From a virus, in the IMG/VR virus record IMGVR_UViG_3300020178_000897, positions 1-64,000 of that record: DNA of 64,000 nucleotides. The stretch is one strand, 5' to 3'. The notes beneath the pieces were generated by a model. The model was not told the DNA's origin. It did not search any database and saw only the letters and a list, made by a program, of their open reading frames with translations. The translations under genes and the position numbers were made by a program. How positions within the stretch are numbered: the first letter of the stretch is position 1; each line of letters opens with the position of its first letter. This document shows, in pieces, positions 16,017-30,700 of this stretch.

Positions 16017-18098
16017 TTAGCCCCCAACTCCTGTATAGATAATATATTTGACTGTTAAGAACGGGTTCATAACATTGTATGGCGTACCTAACTCAGTAAC
16101 ATCAAATGTCTCGTATTCTTCAAGTCCTGTATTTGCATTATAAGTAATATTTCTTCTATTTAGAACTCCGCCTGAACTTGTACGTGCTTGTCCTGCTCCT
16201 GAACCTGTTGGAGCATCATATGGAATAGTATCAGCATCTTGCTGTACACCACTATCGTCAAGTATTACATAGAATTGAGCACCTTTTGGTGATCTTAAAT
16301 CGTGTTCGTGTTCTGGCAAGTTTTTAACGTCAATTGCTCTACTTTCAACACCCGAACCAAGACCAACTGTATCAGCGTTAACATCTGAAACTCTATTAGC
16401 ACTTGTACCGCCCATATTGTCAGCACCTAGTGGGAATCTACCTCTTAGATCAGGTACACCAAAGAAACCTGATTGTACCTGGCTTTGGTCTTTAAACTGA
16501 TATAAAATTGTGTTATACAATGTAAGATAATCTGAAATTCTATATTCTGTACCGTCACATAACAACCATCCTGGAGGAATATTAATACCTGCATAAGGTA
16601 TAATAGTAGCAATAGGAATAACTGGAACACTACTTACAAGTGCTTGTTGACTAATTTTAAACACGCCGGTATTGTCGCCGGAGATTCTGTTAATAATAAT
16701 TTCGTCATCATTATTTGGTACTGTCGTTAATTGTTTGTTAGCAATAAATGTGTTACTAATTGATGTTGTAAATGTCTTAGATGTTCCACCTACTTGTCCG
16801 TCAAAGGTAATTTGGTTTGAACTAACATCGCCGGAAATTTGGAAGGTTGTCGCACTGGTTAACTTGTTTGCGTTTGTAGCACCACCTGTTACTGTACCGG
16901 TAATGTTACCAATTAAGTTTCCTCTAAATTCAACAGCATTTACAGTTGCCCAACGTTTTTCGGAACTACCTAGTGAATATGTTTGTGTTGCATTAGGTAA
17001 AATTGATCCTGTTGTGCTATTACCGGCAACATTTAAGTCTGTTCCAACAAATAGTTTCTTAGCAATACCAACGCCGCCGCTAATCTTAACAGCGCCTGTT
17101 CCAATACTAGCACTGTCAGTAGTACCTTGCACAATTAAGTTTGCGCTTGTTTGAATTGAGCCTAATACGTCTAATGCTTCTGCTGGACTTAGTGTGTTAA
17201 TACCTACTTTTTCTGTAGAGTCAATTCTAATTACGTTTTTTTGCAATCCTAAGTTATTAACTTTAAAGTCAATTGGTGCTCCTGAGGTTAAGTTAGTAAT
17301 AACGCCCGAAGTTCCTTGAACGTCGAATGTTACACTTGCAGTTTGTCCAACTTGTAGTCCTTTGTTGTTACTAATAATAATCTGTTGATCGGAAGTACTT
17401 GTTTTGTCACTTCTTAAAAATTTAGTAGCACTAACTATTTCACCGCTTACAATAAGATTTTCAGCTTTTTCACTTGTACCTAAATATTTGCTAATACCGC
17501 TACCACCAATATTTGCAGTTGAAAGATTAAGTCCTGGTTGAATAATTGTAAATCCTGCAATTGTACTCTTTGGCTGGAATGTTTTAGTACTGTAAATTGC
17601 TACAGGTTGTCCTGCTACTTCAATTTGCAAGATGGTATATAGTACTTCGTCTTTACCCGTTACTACTACTGGCTTTGCACCTGTTAGCAAACCGTCACTA
17701 TATTCTGGTCCAACTAGTGTCCATCCTGAACCTGTAAAAATGTAAAGCTGATTGTTATCAGTATCTGACCATAAGTCGCCAGTTAATGCATTTGCAACAT
17801 CTGGAGCAGTATTTCCTTTTTTCAAACCACTTGCATTAACCCATCCAGTACCATCATAAATTTTAAGGGTATCAATACCCACTGAAGTGTCGTACCATAG
17901 CTGTCCTTGAATTGGACTTCTTGGCTCGTTTGCATTTGCAAAGTTTTCTAGTAGTTTTAAAAAGTTTTCTGAAATAACAGAACCGTAGCTAGTTGTATTA
18001 CGTCCTGGAAGATCTAAACTAGTTTGCTGATTAATTGTACTATCTTCAATTGAAATAGTACCTTTGTTGCTGTCTGAATAGTTAATTGTATATGCCAT
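16017..18098 (-). CDS. Tail fibre with C-terminal tail-collar domain
   Basis: 693 residues. The N-terminal docking module is shared with the next two genes (P-G-R-N-T-T-S-Y-G-S, L-K-L-L-E-N-F, I-Q-G-Q-L-W-Y-D). The C-terminal 180 residues are a phage tail-collar domain: G-W-L-L-C-D-G-T-E-Y, then F-G-V-P-D-L-R-G-R-F-P-L-G, then a histidine motif N-L-P-E-H-E-H and an end with M-N-P-F-L-T-V-K-Y-I-I. This domain is found in short tail fibres such as T4 gp12, where histidines bind metal. The start overlaps the stop of the upstream gene in TAATG. Likely a short-fibre-type adhesin of the baseplate. Confidence 0.8.
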   Translation of the reverse strand: MAYTINYSDSNKGTISIEDSTINQQTSLDLPGRNTTSYGSVISENFLKLLENFANANEPRSPIQGQLWYDTSVGIDTLKIYDGTGWVNASGLKKGNTAPDVANALTGDLWSDTDNNQLYIFTGSGWTLVGPEYSDGLLTGAKPVVVTGKDEVLYTILQIEVAGQPVAIYSTKTFQPKSTIAGFTIIQPGLNLSTANIGGSGISKYLGTSEKAENLIVSGEIVSATKFLRSDKTSTSDQQIIISNNKGLQVGQTASVTFDVQGTSGVITNLTSGAPIDFKVNNLGLQKNVIRIDSTEKVGINTLSPAEALDVLGSIQTSANLIVQGTTDSASIGTGAVKISGGVGIAKKLFVGTDLNVAGNSTTGSILPNATQTYSLGSSEKRWATVNAVEFRGNLIGNITGTVTGGATNANKLTSATTFQISGDVSSNQITFDGQVGGTSKTFTTSISNTFIANKQLTTVPNNDDEIIINRISGDNTGVFKISQQALVSSVPVIPIATIIPYAGINIPPGWLLCDGTEYRISDYLTLYNTILYQFKDQSQVQSGFFGVPDLRGRFPLGADNMGGTSANRVSDVNADTVGLGSGVESRAIDVKNLPEHEHDLRSPKGAQFYVILDDSGVQQDADTIPYDAPTGSGAGQARTSSGGVLNRRNITYNANTGLEEYETFDVTELGTPYNVMNPFLTVKYIIYTGVGG

Positions 18099-18709
18099 TA
18101 TTCATTAAACCCCGATAAACTTTGTACACGCACAGTGTAATCGATTTGAATAAGTCTATTCAAACTTTTTTGTACTGGGTGGAAAATAACATGTGTTAAT
18201 AGTCTACCTTGACCTGAAGGACTATAACTTACTAATCCTAATTCGTCAAATACATATAAACTATCTGCATTAGTAGCGTTGTCTACAGCATCTTGGCCAC
18301 TTGGTTCACCATAGTCAAGTAAACAAGTTACAAGAATATCTGTATAATTTGTACCACTAACGTGTCTTGATTCAATTTTGTTACGAGCAGGGTCGGTGTT
18401 GTTTACACTTCTATCGTCAACTACTTTAATAAATGTTTGGTTATAAAGACTAGCATTAGTACCCGTACTGTTAGGTGTAAGGTATGTAATAATTCCAGTT
18501 GGGTCAATGCTTGTGCCTCCATTACCAAATGCCATTTGATATATAAAGCCTTGTCCTGCGTTAGCTAAACTTTCTGCAAGTGAGATACTCATGTTCTCGT
18601 AATGTATTGCATTACGTTTATCTACAATAACTTCGCCCGTTTCTGGATTAGAAATTTTAATGTGTCCTTGGAGCATAACTCCGTTTTCTTCTTTTATGTT
18701 ATCCATCAT
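18098..18709 (-). CDS. Virion structural protein, tail or baseplate appendage
   Basis: 203 residues. It lies between the giant structural gene and the collar-domain fibre and is likely made with them. Features are an acidic N-terminus, G-H-I-K-I-S-N-P-E-T-G, a long beta-rich middle and a C-terminal L-N-R-L-I-Q-I-D-Y-T-V-R-V strand. No catalytic site, membrane segment or cysteine motif. I recall similar proteins beside fibre genes in T4-like marine phages, but no T4 homologue is evident. The first two codons are both ATG; the second would do equally well with the A-A-A-A-A-G-G site upstream. Confidence 0.55.
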   Translation of the reverse strand: MMDNIKEENGVMLQGHIKISNPETGEVIVDKRNAIHYENMSISLAESLANAGQGFIYQMAFGNGGTSIDPTGIITYLTPNSTGTNASLYNQTFIKVVDDRSVNNTDPARNKIESRHVSGTNYTDILVTCLLDYGEPSGQDAVDNATNADSLYVFDELGLVSYSPSGQGRLLTHVIFHPVQKSLNRLIQIDYTVRVQSLSGFNE

Positions 18710-18726
18710 ACCTTTTTCCTATACTG

Positions 18727-18734
18727 TATTTATT
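18727..18734 (-). promoter_or_regulatory. T4-late-type promoter box AATAAATA
   Basis: The minus strand reads C-C-A-AATAAATA-C, one mismatch from TATAAATA. It overlaps the stop codon of the giant gene and lies 18-25 bases before the ATG at 18709, followed by an A-A-A-A-A-G-G ribosome site. The same variant occurs before gp6 at 37208-37215. Confidence 0.45.
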
Positions 18735-21700
18735 TGGGTAGCTCCACCTTTTCTGCCTTAAAGAAACGTGCTACTAAAGTTTCCGAATCAAATAGTGTAA
18801 TTCCTGGTGTTTCTGTCCAAAGAGTACCTTGACGTCTTACAATTTGAATTTTAATTCCTTCTGCTGGTGTATTTAACAGACTTACGAATGGTGTTGTACC
18901 GTCTACACTAAATTCTGCCGCTAATGTAACATCTGCTTCTGGACTATCTTGATTAAGTGTATAATCAAAACTCTGTATTGCATTCTTACGTAGTCTGCGG
19001 CCGCCTACAAATACTTCAAACTCGTTAATGCTTATTGGCGTAAATCCAAGTTCAAACACACTAGATGTACCGTCTGCTACAATTTCATCAACAATAGTTT
19101 TATCAGCATACGGTGCTGTTTGCATCTGATTTGCATTGTATACATCACTACCTATTAAGTGTTCTGTTGGAACTCCTGTACCTAATGTACCTCTTTGAAT
19201 TTGTTTTAATGTATTGCCATCCTTGATTAGATATTCAATTCGTTCTCCGTTAACAAAAATAATTCCTGGAGTCTTGCTATTCTTATCCGGTGAACTTAAT
19301 CCATTTGCATTATCTAATACAATTTGTTTATCAAATGTATATAACGGCTCTGCAAGTTTATAAGGTTGAACATCGCCTAGACGCTTATAGATGTTTCTAT
19401 TAAGAATATCTTTAAACTGACTAAATCCAAACTTAGGTGTAATCTGTCCAACAGCACTAAACTGTATTATCTCAACAACATCGTTGTCTACAAAACTTTG
19501 TTTATATCTTAGATACTGTTTATCTGTAGTTAATGTATAATCAACACTAGGTGTTTGTAAAACTCCGTTTACTGTTAACCAAACATACTGCACTTCTACA
19601 GCAGGATATCTAAGTTTAATTAATCCATTTTTAATATGGTTAAATTGAATATAGTCTTCAGTACCAACAACCAATGTTTCTCTTGCAACAATATCGTAAT
19701 TAATTCTTTCAAATCCCATACTATCGTGCTTGTTAAATGTATAAACTGTTAGTGTTTCTCCTATCTCAGGAGCAACTTTAAGCTGTAATGTTTTACCACT
19801 GTCAACCCAAGTATTTTGATTGTTGATTTGTTGGATGCTTCCGAACGCATAATCACCGTCAGTGACAATATATGCTTCTAAAATATCGCCGTCTTTGCCA
19901 ATACCTGGTTCTAGGATAACGCTACTATTTGAAGGTCTAATATTATATTCAACTGCAATTGTTAATTCTTTGCCGTTTAAAACAAATAATACATCTGACG
20001 CATCAAAGCTACCAACTGGAGTTTGCCATATTTCTAAGAAATATTCTCTTTGTGCAGTAGTTACATCAAATTGCTGGTTATAACCAGGATTTAACAAACG
20101 GTTTCCTTGTTTGACAATAACATTATGACTATTCGGAATAGCACTGTAAGGAGTTTTTGTTAAATCAAACAACTTAGTACTTCCATCACCTACAAATTCT
20201 TCAACTTCAATCTTACTAAACGCATCTGTTTTACTATAAACAAAATAACTAACAAGACTTTGATCTTTTGGTGGAGAGCCAAAAAGTATTTGCGCCTTTT
20301 CGTTATCATCAACAAGTACAGCTTCTACTTCTCCGCCGTCAACTGTTACATAAAAATCTAATTCTTTAGAATATTTTGCTTTAGTAGTAAATGCACTAGT
20401 ACTTCCGTCTGCAACATACTGACCTTCTTCTAGTAAATCTTGTCCGTTTCCGCTAATACTTACAATGTTTATTAGTGTTCCACTCGCAGGTACAGTTTTA
20501 AATGTAACTGTTTTATTTTTGTAATTTACATCGTAAACAGTTGAAGGTTGTATTACAGAATCAAGTTTTACAATTAAACCTTTATCATTTTGAGGTTGAA
20601 TTCCAAATTCAAATACAATTTCAGTTCCGTTAGCTCTGTAAGAATTACTAGTTAGAATACTGCCGCCGGCTTCTGGTCTATGGAATACTCTAATATCAAC
20701 TGCATCTAAAATTTGTCCTGGAACTTGCTCTTCCGGTCCTTTAGATGTAGTCGGTGTTACAAATCCGTCGCCGTCTACTATAATTTCTTCTGGATTAAAT
20801 CCTCTTGCAGTATTAAACTGTAAGTCACCACCGCTTAAAATAGTATCATAAGATCTAGGATCTGGTAAGAAACTTCCGTCGGAAGTTGTTTTTCTAAATA
20901 CTAAAATGTCGCCCGAACTTAACGGTATAATATCTTCGTCAAACACAATAATAGTATCTTCTACTATATCTCCGTCATCTGTTATAGCAATTCCTGTTTG
21001 TCCTGCTCCAGTAACACTAGCAATTAATGCATTTGGATTAGTTGGATTATCTGGATAATTAGGATCATCAATTCTTACACCATTTCTATAGATGTTATAA
21101 ATTGCTCCTACTTCTAGAGGAGATCCAAAAGTTAATATTCTTGTACTGTCGTCTCCAAATTGGAAAATTTCATCTTCGAATGTTGTATCAAATGTATCGT
21201 ATGTTGAAGTAAACCACCCGTCACTATCCCAGCCAGAGCCGCCGCCAAAGTCAAAGCTAGTTACTTCGACTCCGCCGTAATCAATTCCATCTAAAAGTTG
21301 TCCTAGATCATTTCCATACATTCCTGTGTTTGGATTGTAATATAAATTAATTCTATCTTGTGCTTGCAATAAGTCAGGTGCTTTATTATATGTTACAATT
21401 ACTTCTTTATTAGCATCTAGTGCATTTGTAAATGAAATTCTACCAAAGTATCTTGTATATCCTTTTGTAGTATCCTTAACATTAGAGAAAGTATATTCAC
21501 TACGCAACGATTCAAGACCATCAATAGTAACTGTAACTTGTGTAGTTTTTAATTGCATTGGCCATTTTAAATCAATTTCTAATTGATCTAATGTTGTCGC
21601 AAATGTTTCTATTTCGCTCAGTGTTTGGAATAGATATGTTTTTGTTACTCTGTCAAATTTGCATCTAATATGTGTAGATCTTGCTTTACCGTTTCCTAGT

Positions 21701-24700
21701 ACCGGACTTAGTCTTGCTTCTGTGCCGCCGTCCTCTAATGATCCAATTATATCAATTGTCGGTTGAGACAAGTATCCACTGCCTGAATTAGTTACTAGCA
21801 CACTTGTAATTTGTCCGTTACCAACAAATGCTTGAGCAGTTGCACCTGTGCCGCCGCCGCCACTAATTACTAGTTTAGGAGCACTTGTATAACCACTGCC
21901 AGCATCAGCAATGTTAATTTGTGTTAATTCAAATCCAACATTATCTAACCAATGTTTGCTAGGATATGTTGTAGTATTAGCAACACCTGCAATAATTTCA
22001 TTATTAACAACTTGAACACTCTGCGGAATAATTCTTCCTTCTTGTTCATTATACACTGGTGCTAGATCAAAATCAGTAACTACATTATTAGCCGGATCAA
22101 TTTTTTCATATGATGAAATGTATTCTCTAATTTTAGTTTTATAAGGTTTCATTTCTTCTACATAATCTTCATAACTAGATAAGTTATCATTTTGGAAAGT
22201 AACTTTTTGTTCTAGTTCACCGATGTTATGTTTAGCCTTAACAAAACTTGTTTTAAATGCCCAATCGACATTTGGTTGTTCTGAGAATACATATCTTAAT
22301 CCTGCAAAGAACATCTCATTCCAGTGAAGCTGTAATTGATCAATAAAAATGTTATCTCTAAGGATAGTAATTATTTTTCTAAATTCAGCAACGGGTTCTG
22401 TATCATAAAATATTTTATCAAAACTTGCGCCATCATATGCAACATTGTCACTTGTTACATCGTATAGAGAATCAAGTAATTCAATTGTACCGCTTTCTCT
22501 ACCAATAGTTTTATAGTTAACACTATAATCAACAGTATCTTCGTTAGCTATTTTTTCTAATAGTAACCAACCGCCGGATCCAACGTTACTAATTTTAATT
22601 ACATCACCTATATTATCTGCAAGACCATAAATTTGGTAACTGCCTTCAAGTGTATAATTGATTAATGTAAATTGATTATAACCTGTATCATACCAGTCTT
22701 TGTATTTCCAGTAAAGATTTACATCATAGCTTTGAGTAAGAACTCTTTGCCATTCACCTAATACATATTGATATACACTCCACTTACCGTTAATGGACTC
22801 ATCGCTCTTAACCAATACTGCAAATTTTCTAATAGAAATTTTAACATTATTTGTATAGTTTTTACCAGAATTAATAATCCTAACACTGTTAATTCCTCCG
22901 TTGGCGTTTAGGGTAAACTCTAACTCGCCTTCAGATCCTAGTGTATCTGTAATAATGTATGTTGGTGGGTTGATATATCCTTGTCCCGGGTCTGTAATTA
23001 AAACATTAATGATAACACCGTTTTCAATTTCAAGTTGTAAGGTAGCAGGTCTAACTTTTGCAATACTTACAAATCTTAGTTCTGCATATGAATCTGAAGT
23101 TGTATCAAATATACCTGTTGCGATAGTTGGTAAAGGATCGCTATCTGTTAATTTTGTTAAATCAAACTCGTCAACAATTAGATTGTTTGCTAATATTTTA
23201 TTTGCACGTTCAACAAATTGTTTTCTTGCTTCAGTTTTATTAATAAACCAACTCTGTCTAGGTTCGTTAAGAGATCCGTATTTTTGTTTAATTGGAAGAT
23301 TAATATCAGGCACCGGTCTATCATTAGTGTCAAATCCTACTAAACTATCAATCCATTTTTGTTCAATTGTACTATTTGGACGACTAGTTTCCAATCCGTC
23401 ACTGATTAACTGATACTGAATATGTGTATTTTGCTGTTGGTTATCTATTGTCCACCAGTTAAAACTGATCGCTATATCTTTATCTTTAATTAAAGATTCG
23501 CAGTTATAAATTGCGAATCTATTATTACTTAAGATTGCAACAAACTTAATATTTGAATTTTCTGGATTACTAATTATCCTTGAAACAGACAATGCTGATA
23601 ACTTTCTAGTTTCAATTGCCGGGATTGTTGCTTTATTCTTAACCCAGTAATAGTAATAAGTTGTAAATGTTTGTGATGCACTATTATACTTGCGTCTAAC
23701 AGAATATGCACTATCACCGTATTTTGATGTACCACTAATACCTTTAGCAAGTCCTGCTTCTGTTTCTGATTGTGTATCCCATTCACTAGGTCTTAATTTG
23801 CTCTCAACCCACTCATATACATCGACTGTAGTACCAGGGTACAACTTATTAAAGTTTGCAGTTGATTCTGTAATATCTCCCTGATGATGATTGATAAATC
23901 TAGCACTATCAATATCCCACCATAATTTACCAACCCATTTTGTACTTGTGTAATCTAATGGTTGCGGTGTTACACCTGTAGCAGTTGATATTGTATATCT
24001 TGCAGGATCGTAACTAGTTTTAAAAGATATTTCTTGTTCAGCTACACCTGCAATTTTTCCTTGGATAGGATCAATATAGTCGAGATATGCAACTTGTGCA
24101 TTATTTGTTTTGTTATAAAGATACACACCTTTAAACTTGCTAAGATCTGCAGGTAGTACAGGCGATGTTACAATTGACCAACTCGTTGAGTTCAGTGGCT
24201 TTCTAAATTCTGCAACTACACCTTTATCAACAGTATTGTTTGTTGTAACTGTTTGATCTGGTAATCCTAAATATATGTGATTATTTTTAACTTTGATAAT
24301 ATTTCCAAAGTTTTCAGTATCTCTATCATATGAAAAGTCTTGTCCGTAAAGTAGTGTGTCATTTATTGTTTCGTATATTGACACTAGTCCACTATCATTG
24401 TCAACAGTATTAAGTTTAGTTGCATCGCCGTCGAATGTTGTTAACTCAACATCAAATGTAGTATACTTAATAATATCGCCACCTTTAGAAGTAATAGCAA
24501 GAGTATTGCCATCGAAGTCTAATTTAAATCCAAATTGTGTATTATCTGTTAAATCTTTAGGACGAAGTGTTTGAGTAAATGTATATACTCCGTCTTTTAA
24601 AATATAAACGTATACTGCTCCGCCATTAAGTGAAATATCACTATTATAAGGGGCGCCGACTGCAATTTTTTTACCATCGTTAGAAACTGCAATTGAACTT

Positions 24701-27700
24701 CCGTAATTTTCGCTTAAATTAAATGGTTCTAGTAATTGACTATAAACATATTGATCATTTACTAACTTATAAACTACAACTTTTCTGTTAGGAACACTAC
24801 TATCATCAGGATTTGTATATCTAGCAGTTAATACTAAGACTTCTCCTAGTGAGCTAGTATCAAACTCTTCGCCAATCTCTTCTAAGAATTGCTGTTCTAA
24901 TGTACTTTCTGTAATAGAATAGTTTGTATCATTAGGAACATACCCTAGTAAGTCTACTCCTGAATTAATTTCTGCCCATTCTGCTAAATTAAATGCGCCA
25001 GGTGTTATATTAGTTTTTGCTTCGTAGATAGAATCTCCGAATCTTACATACTCGCCGTCAAAGTAAGTAGCGTTTACACTATGCATACCTCTATACAACG
25101 GTTCAATACCTAAATTCCAATCTTCTGTTTCGTTTTTATCAAAGAAGTAAATTCTACCTTGATTTTCTTCGGTATTATTTCCTTTAGCAAGAACAAACAA
25201 GCGGTAAGATGTTGAAGATTTCTGTACAAACTTACAACTTGCTCCTAATTTTCTAAAATTATCAGAGTTGGGAACAGTATAATAGTTAACAAGTTGATAT
25301 ATAGATCCTGTCTTTTTATAAATTGCAAATGTACCTTCAGAATCGTTTCCACTTTCATAACCTGATGTTGTTACAGGAATATTGTAAACTCTTGTCCAGT
25401 CTAAGTTTAATGAAGACGGTGTTTCTGCTGTTTCTAAAATACCGTCAATTGTGTTTGAACTGTAGTGCCAGTACTCTAAATCTCTTAGATATGTTTGATT
25501 AGGTGGAACTGGAATGTTAGTATTAGTGTCAATAACAATTAATCCACCACTAATATCATTTTCAAGATGACATGAATTAATAGGACCAATTGTTCTTAGT
25601 GTTGAATCGTTTTCTACAAACTGTGCTGTAGAGTTTTGTCCGTAGTCGCTACCAAACGCCCACTGTCCTGATTTATTTTTTAAATAAATTTTTGCTACGC
25701 CAAACGCTCGTTCAATCCATGCAACTTCTGCGGTTTCACCAGTTGCACTATCAATAAGTTGTGTTCCAATAGAAGGAATAAATGGGTTACCTGATAAGTC
25801 AAAGTTTGTTAATCTAACTTCAAGCCAACCGTTCCACTTATCAGCTACGGTATGGATTGAGTTATTAAGATAATCAAAACTTAATCCTAATACAGGTTGC
25901 GGATCTTGTACGTTACCGTTTACTCTAATTTGATTTAACCAAAAACTAACTTCGTCATTAACTGATGTATCAGTATAATGTTGTGTAGATGTTCTAAACC
26001 ACCAACGGCCATCAATTATAACCGTTCCTGTTTGTCCTTGTCTATGAGACAGTATGCCAAATTCTGAAGGAAATGTAGGAGTAGTAGTGTTTGCTAATCT
26101 CTTAATATCTAAAATATTCGTAAAGAGTGAGTTAGATCTTATTTCATTTTCTAATTTAATATCAGTTACTACTAAGTTAGCATTTGTTTCTACAAGTTCA
26201 GTTGTACTAAATTCTGAACCTACATTAATGTGCCACCATCCTGCATGATAATTGTCTGTAATTTTTAATTGTCTTTCATAATCACCAACTAACACACCGT
26301 TTTGGTAAATTGACCCTGTATCTAAAAATGCTCCGTTTAGATTGTTTAGATAGATAGTCATTTGATTTTCATCGTTTACATAACGATAAGCAATAGTTGC
26401 TTTTGCAGTATCAGTAGTAATATCACTTCCAGACTCAGGTATTGATAATGCACTTTGAATATGTACAATAGCTTCTACTTTATGAACAATTTCATGACTA
26501 CCGTTAATAAATGTTTCATTTAAAACTGAGTCTCCGTTAAACGGTGCAATTCCTGCTGATGTTGTAGTTGTATATCTATTCCATTTTAGCTCAAGTACAT
26601 CTCCGGGCTTAGTTCCTTCAAATTGTTCAGTTTGCGCTCTAATTAAAATATGATCAGCAGGCGCATCATTAATAGTATAATTTCCTCTAACCATATATTC
26701 AACATCAGGATAAGATTGATCATCGCTATCATATTCGTCAATCTTACTTTGTTGGTTTGATGCATGACTTAAGAATTGTTGTATTGAGTCAGCATCTTGA
26801 ACTTTTCTAGATTTCCACAACTGTGATCTGTACAATACAATATCATTAATGTTATAAGCTACTGTGTTTTTATAATCGCCTCTAAATTTACTCTTAACAT
26901 TAGATGCATTAGGAGAACCTATAGCAAGATATTCTCCGTCTGGTGAAATTGAAACACTTGATCCAAATCCGCCACCGGATTCAAATATTCCTGTAAATTC
27001 ATCAATTTGTTGTCTAAGGCCAAATTCAGTATTGTCGCTAGGTCTAGCAAACACATAAACACTACCATTTAAGTCTTTAGGTGCCGAAACTGCTATTGTA
27101 TTGTTATTTTCTGTAACACTGATATCAGAACCAAAATCTTTGTCTGTACTATCTAACAAACCTGCTGTAACATTTTTAATGTCTGGTTTTAATTCGTATA
27201 CTTGTTTATTTTTTAATACAATCCATTTTCCTGTATCGTCGTCATCTACCCAAATAGTGTCAGTGATAGATGTATCACCGCTTAATGAGAACGTAGTAGG
27301 TGCATCGATAATAGCATTTGCGTCTGATAATCTCGACAATCTAACTGGCTTAAAGTAAGTAACATATCCTTTAATATCATCTAACTCGGTTGATTCACCG
27401 GTTGTTGATAATGTAATCTTATTAAGATTAATCTCTGCAATTTTATAAAATCCGTCTGTGGTTTCATTAGTATCAACAACTCCAATAATGTCACCAACAA
27501 TAAAGTTTGTTTTGCGATTTAGAGTAATAGTAAAAGTGCCATTTGATGTTGCTGTTACACTTTTAATTACATAATCGGTTGTAGCGTGTTTGTATACACT
27601 CCATGTTTGTTGACTTTTATTATTAGCTGTCCAAACAAACTCACCTGTGTTTATTGCTGAAATAGATTGATCTAATATATCATCATAGTTTAGTAATGAT

Positions 27701-30700
27701 AATTTTACATCATTTGTGTTTACATATCCTGCTGTTTTTGTATAACTGTTATCATCATTAAAGTATTTTACAGGGAACGGCTTATGGTCATAATTTTGAG
27801 ATTTTACATAGACATTATTTCTAGTTAATCTATAAACAAGACTTGTATCCTGCGGATCGATTTCATTGACAAGCTCTACAGTTTGTGGTTCCATTCTGTA
27901 TCTAGCTTCATCAAAAACTATATCAAACTGATCGTCACCTGTTGTTGCTCCGTATCGTCCAATTCTTACTGCCCATTCTTCAAAAAATTCTAAGCTATCT
28001 TTATTTGCACTACCTAGTTTATCAAACAACTTAGTAAGTACATTTTTTGTTCCTTTATCTTGAATTGCGCCTTGGAAGAATTTATACTGACTTACATCAT
28101 CATTAATAATATTTTCTAAATATCTACGTTTCTGATATCCAATTAAATGCTGTGCTAAACGCTGTTGCTCTGTGTCAAAGTTATCTGAATCAAGATCATA
28201 AAAATCAGTAAACTGTTTTGCTTTATAGTCCCAGTTAGGTAATAGTTTCTGTTCTGGTTTTTCATTTAATCTAACAAAACTTCTTTCGTTGAATGTTTCT
28301 GTACCAACAACATTAACTTTTGCAACATAATAGTATTGCTTGTACTTTACCAATGCACCAATAGAATAGTCTTGCCAAGATGCCCAGTCTTCAATTTTAG
28401 CATCATCGAATATAAATCCAGGAATATTATAAGATCCGTTCCATTCGTCTGAACGATAACCTTTAACTTTAATTCTTTCTTGTCTATATCCTTGTGCTCT
28501 ATTATAGATAACATCATTAAAGACTGTTTTGTTATCTATAATAACTGCATGTTCGTGTTGTACAACAGGAACTTTTAGATGGAATATTCCATCTTCAGTA
28601 TTTTTAACATAGATACCAAAAGAGTTAGTAGTATCTCTTTCTGTAGTTGCAAAGTCAGCAAGTAATCTTTTGCCGTCAGCTTTTAATAAACTATAATCAT
28701 AAAAATTATTATAAATGTCGTCAACAACAGTATATGCCTCTGCGAACATAACCTGTCTTGCACTTGGACTTAGTGTAATAACAGTACCGGTATCCCAGTT
28801 TTGTGTAGTCCAAAACATAAATTCTTTTGCAGATAATGTCCAGTTTTCAATTTCTTCAATATTTTGGTTGAAAAGTTCAAACTTAAATCCGTTACTATCT
28901 AAGAATTTTTGATATCCAAGAATAATATCAACTACTCCTTGAATATCGCTTACTAGTGTTCCGTAAGGAATTTCAACAACTTCTCTAGTGTCAAAATTCT
29001 TAGAGAAAAATGCCTGTGCGCCGCCTTCTTCCGGAAGTTCGGCTAATTTTTGGAAGTTGTCTAAATTAAATGAGGTTCCAGAAGTATGACCAATTTTTAC
29101 TCGATAATATACATTATTATTTTCTACAATTTGTCCAACTTCATAAAACTTACCGGTGTCCCAATTTAAGAAAGATTCACTCACTCCGCCGACACGAACT
29201 AATCTATCGTTATTTTTTCTTATGACAGAATATGTTTTAAAGATTGGTAAATCTCTATCATATCCTCTAATTATATAACCTTGCGGAACAATTTCTATGA
29301 TCATTCCACTATATGAATATACATTAATTGGTATACTTTTTGTTAACTGAATTTTATAGTTTTCGTCCGGTACAAAAACATTACCTTCATTAGTAGGAGT
29401 TCTTGCATCAAGAATTAATCTAAATTTAGACTTCTGAGTAAAGCCACCAATTTTAGATGCCAATTTATTTTGTAAAGAAGTTAGTTCTTGTTGATATGTT
29501 GAAAATTTTAATGTTTCATTTTGTGCCAAGTAACCTTGAATATAATTTATTATACCTGCTGTAAATACTCTTGAACTATCAGAAGCACTATTTGGAAATT
29601 TTAATTTATCTAATCTAATTCTTTTACTAGTTTCAGTATAAACTAATTCTCCGGCTCCGTTACGCTTAATTCTACTTACATCAAATGCAATACCAAAAAA
29701 CTGTGCTGGATTATTAATTGCCCAAGATGCCATTAATGCAAATGGATAATGTGAACTACGGCGCCATGCTGTTTCAACAGGTCCTTCATCACCGAATACA
29801 TATCCGTCGCTATAACTTGAATCAAGTCCAGACAATGCTATTCCTGATAAATTAGGAGGTAACAAGTTTCCTTGATCATCTGTTGGAATGTATTTAGAAA
29901 TTAGAGTATTTTTAAATTTGTTTCTATAAACAATTTTTTCATTTGGTGCTCTAACAATACCACTAGCCATGTCTTTCCATAACAACAGATTATTTCTTGT
30001 ATATGGTGCTGTTCCGTACTCTGTATCAAACCAATCAGGTTTTTCAGTTAGTCCTAAAATTTCCCAAGGATGGCTGTGCGGTCTATCTGTATTATAAAAG
30101 TCCTTATAAATTGCTCTCCAAAAACCTGGAAGAGAATTATTTTCAACATCGGCCCATTTGTTGTAACTAAATGTAAAACCGTTAGTTCTATCAAATCGGG
30201 TGTTTGCAGAATAGTCAGGAGTTCCAACTGTTTCTAACCATCTATTAAATTCAGAAATTAATGTTCTAGCAGTGCCATAACGTGTGAAGCCTGTTTTACG
30301 TGTTCTTGTTTCGACAAAATCAGCAATATCAAACACATTTTCGTTGTACTGCTGTTTTAGGTTATCATAAATTCTTCTTTCAAAGTCTAATAGCAGTCTA
30401 TCTCTGTAATCACCATAACATTTCCATAATGACCCATCATGTCCTTGTAGCATTGGTTGTGCGCCTGGCCATGATTCAAACGAATTAATATCGATTGTTG
30501 CATGATTTGCAGAGCTCGAAGGCATAAAAAATAGCTGATTACAACCTGCAAATACATGATCGTGTGCAACTCCGGCGCCGCCGTTGGCAGTATCGTAATC
30601 AATTGCATCTGCTTCAGATGTAAACAGTGGATAGAACCAACCAACTTTACCTTTAAAACTTTGTGTAGTAGTTTCGTCTCGTCCGTATACTTTATAAGGA

